This document shows, in pieces, positions 4,946 to 5,363 of a stretch of 5,363 bases of DNA. How positions within the stretch are numbered: position 1 is the stretch's first letter; each line of letters starts with the position of its first letter. The notes beneath the pieces are model-generated. The model did not search any database and was not told the origin of the DNA. It was given only the letters and a program-made list of their open reading frames with translations. Source of the DNA: UKL13-2 sp031430555 (GTDB lineage: Bacteria > Pseudomonadota > Gammaproteobacteria > Burkholderiales > Usitatibacteraceae); assembly GCA_031430555.1 (NCBI GenBank), contig JANPBQ010000155.1, forward strand, positions 1 through 5,363, given 5' to 3'. A program made the translations under genes and the position numbers.

Positions 4946-5363
4946 TCAGGCGTACGCGTGACCCGCCGATTGATAAGGGTCGCCTTGGGGGATATCCGAG
5001 AGCAGGCGGTTGAATTCTTTTTTCACCACCGCATAGCACTCGCAGGATTCATTCTCCAGCCGCATCCGATCCAGCACCGTGATGTGGCCGCGGCTATAGC
5101 GGATCAGGCCGGCGCGTTGCAGATTGCCGGCCGCTTCGGTAATGCCCTCGCGGCGCACGCCCAGCATGGTCGCGATCAACTCCTGCGTCATCGTCATTTC
5201 GTGCGTGGACAACCGATCCAGGCTGCGCAACAGCCAACGGCAAAGTTGCTGCTCCACCGAATGGTGCCGGTTGCAAACGGCGGTCTGCGCCATTTGCGTG
5301 ATCAGTGCTTGCGTGTAGCGCAGCAGCAAATGAAACAGCGGCCCGGCGCGGCTGAATTCTTCT
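4946..5363 (-). CDS. Crp/Fnr-family transcription regulator, C-terminal 138 residues (N-terminus beyond right edge)
   Basis: The frame is open to the right edge, and the visible part starts inside the long dimerisation helix (EEFSRAGPLFHLLLRYTQAL, then ITQMAQTAVCNRHHSVEQQL). The Crp-type winged helix-turn-helix follows: L-STHEMTMTQELIATMLGVRR carries the recognition region with MLGVRREGITEAAGNL, and GLIRYSRGHITVLDR is the wing. The tail holds CECYAVVKKEFNRLL, typical of a large proteobacterial subgroup. The cyclic-nucleotide-binding-like domain that would show the ligand is outside the window, so the signal is unknown. An internal TTG at 5329 should not be taken as the start, because the family-like sequence continues upstream of it. 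It is convergent with the response-regulator gene, whose stop is 23 bases away. It is a possible, unproven regulator of the neighbouring genes. Confidence 0.93.
   Translation of the reverse strand, partial: EEFSRAGPLFHLLLRYTQALITQMAQTAVCNRHHSVEQQLCRWLLRSLDRLSTHEMTMTQELIATMLGVRREGITEAAGNLQRAGLIRYSRGHITVLDRMRLENESCECYAVVKKEFNRLLSDIPQGDPYQSAGHAYA

Overview
The window looks like a piece of a GC-rich proteobacterial chromosome. I suspect a beta- or gammaproteobacterium. The hints are the Crp/Fnr regulator with a CECY-type tail, a BON-domain lipoprotein next to a DUF3096-like small membrane protein, and an interspersed GAGCCTGTCGAAGG palindrome. No sequence search was possible, so the taxon is an inference. 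There are no tRNA, rRNA, CRISPR, transposase or phage genes.

Left half, minus strand (positions 2085 down to 1): five genes point the same way. In transcription order they are a 94-residue Ala/Pro/Lys-rich protein of unknown function, a 51-residue two-helix membrane protein (DUF3096 type), a BON-domain lipoprotein, an Fe/Mn-family superoxide dismutase, and the first 98 codons of a YihY/BrkB-type membrane protein that runs off the left edge. The last three are packed with gaps of 14 and 32 bases and look like one operon. The theme is envelope and oxidative stress. A 169-base gap separates them from the DUF3096 gene.

Middle (2086 to 2333): a divergent intergenic region of about 250 bases. It contains a 12-bp hairpin-forming dyad lying inside an imperfect direct repeat, so it probably holds regulatory sites.

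Right half, plus strand: a stand-alone PAS sensor and a metallo-beta-lactamase-fold hydrolase are separated by one base and are surely co-expressed. A 231-base gap follows, carrying a perfect 26-bp inverted repeat of a widespread interspersed type. Then comes a REC-PAS-PAS response regulator with no recognisable output domain. Its true start (3768, strong ribosome binding site) lies downstream of the repeat, although the reading frame stays open back through it. Convergent with it, and cut by the right edge, is the C-terminal part of a Crp/Fnr-family transcription factor.

The most interesting points are the PAS-hydrolase module with its unusual start region (no ATG in the expected place, but an AUU behind a well-spaced Shine-Dalgarno), the output-less REC-PAS-PAS protein beside it, the histidine in the metal-tuning position of the dismutase, and the structured divergent intergenic region. 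I see no clear evidence for a wholly new system. The PAS/hydrolase/response-regulator group is the best candidate for an uncharacterised signalling unit.
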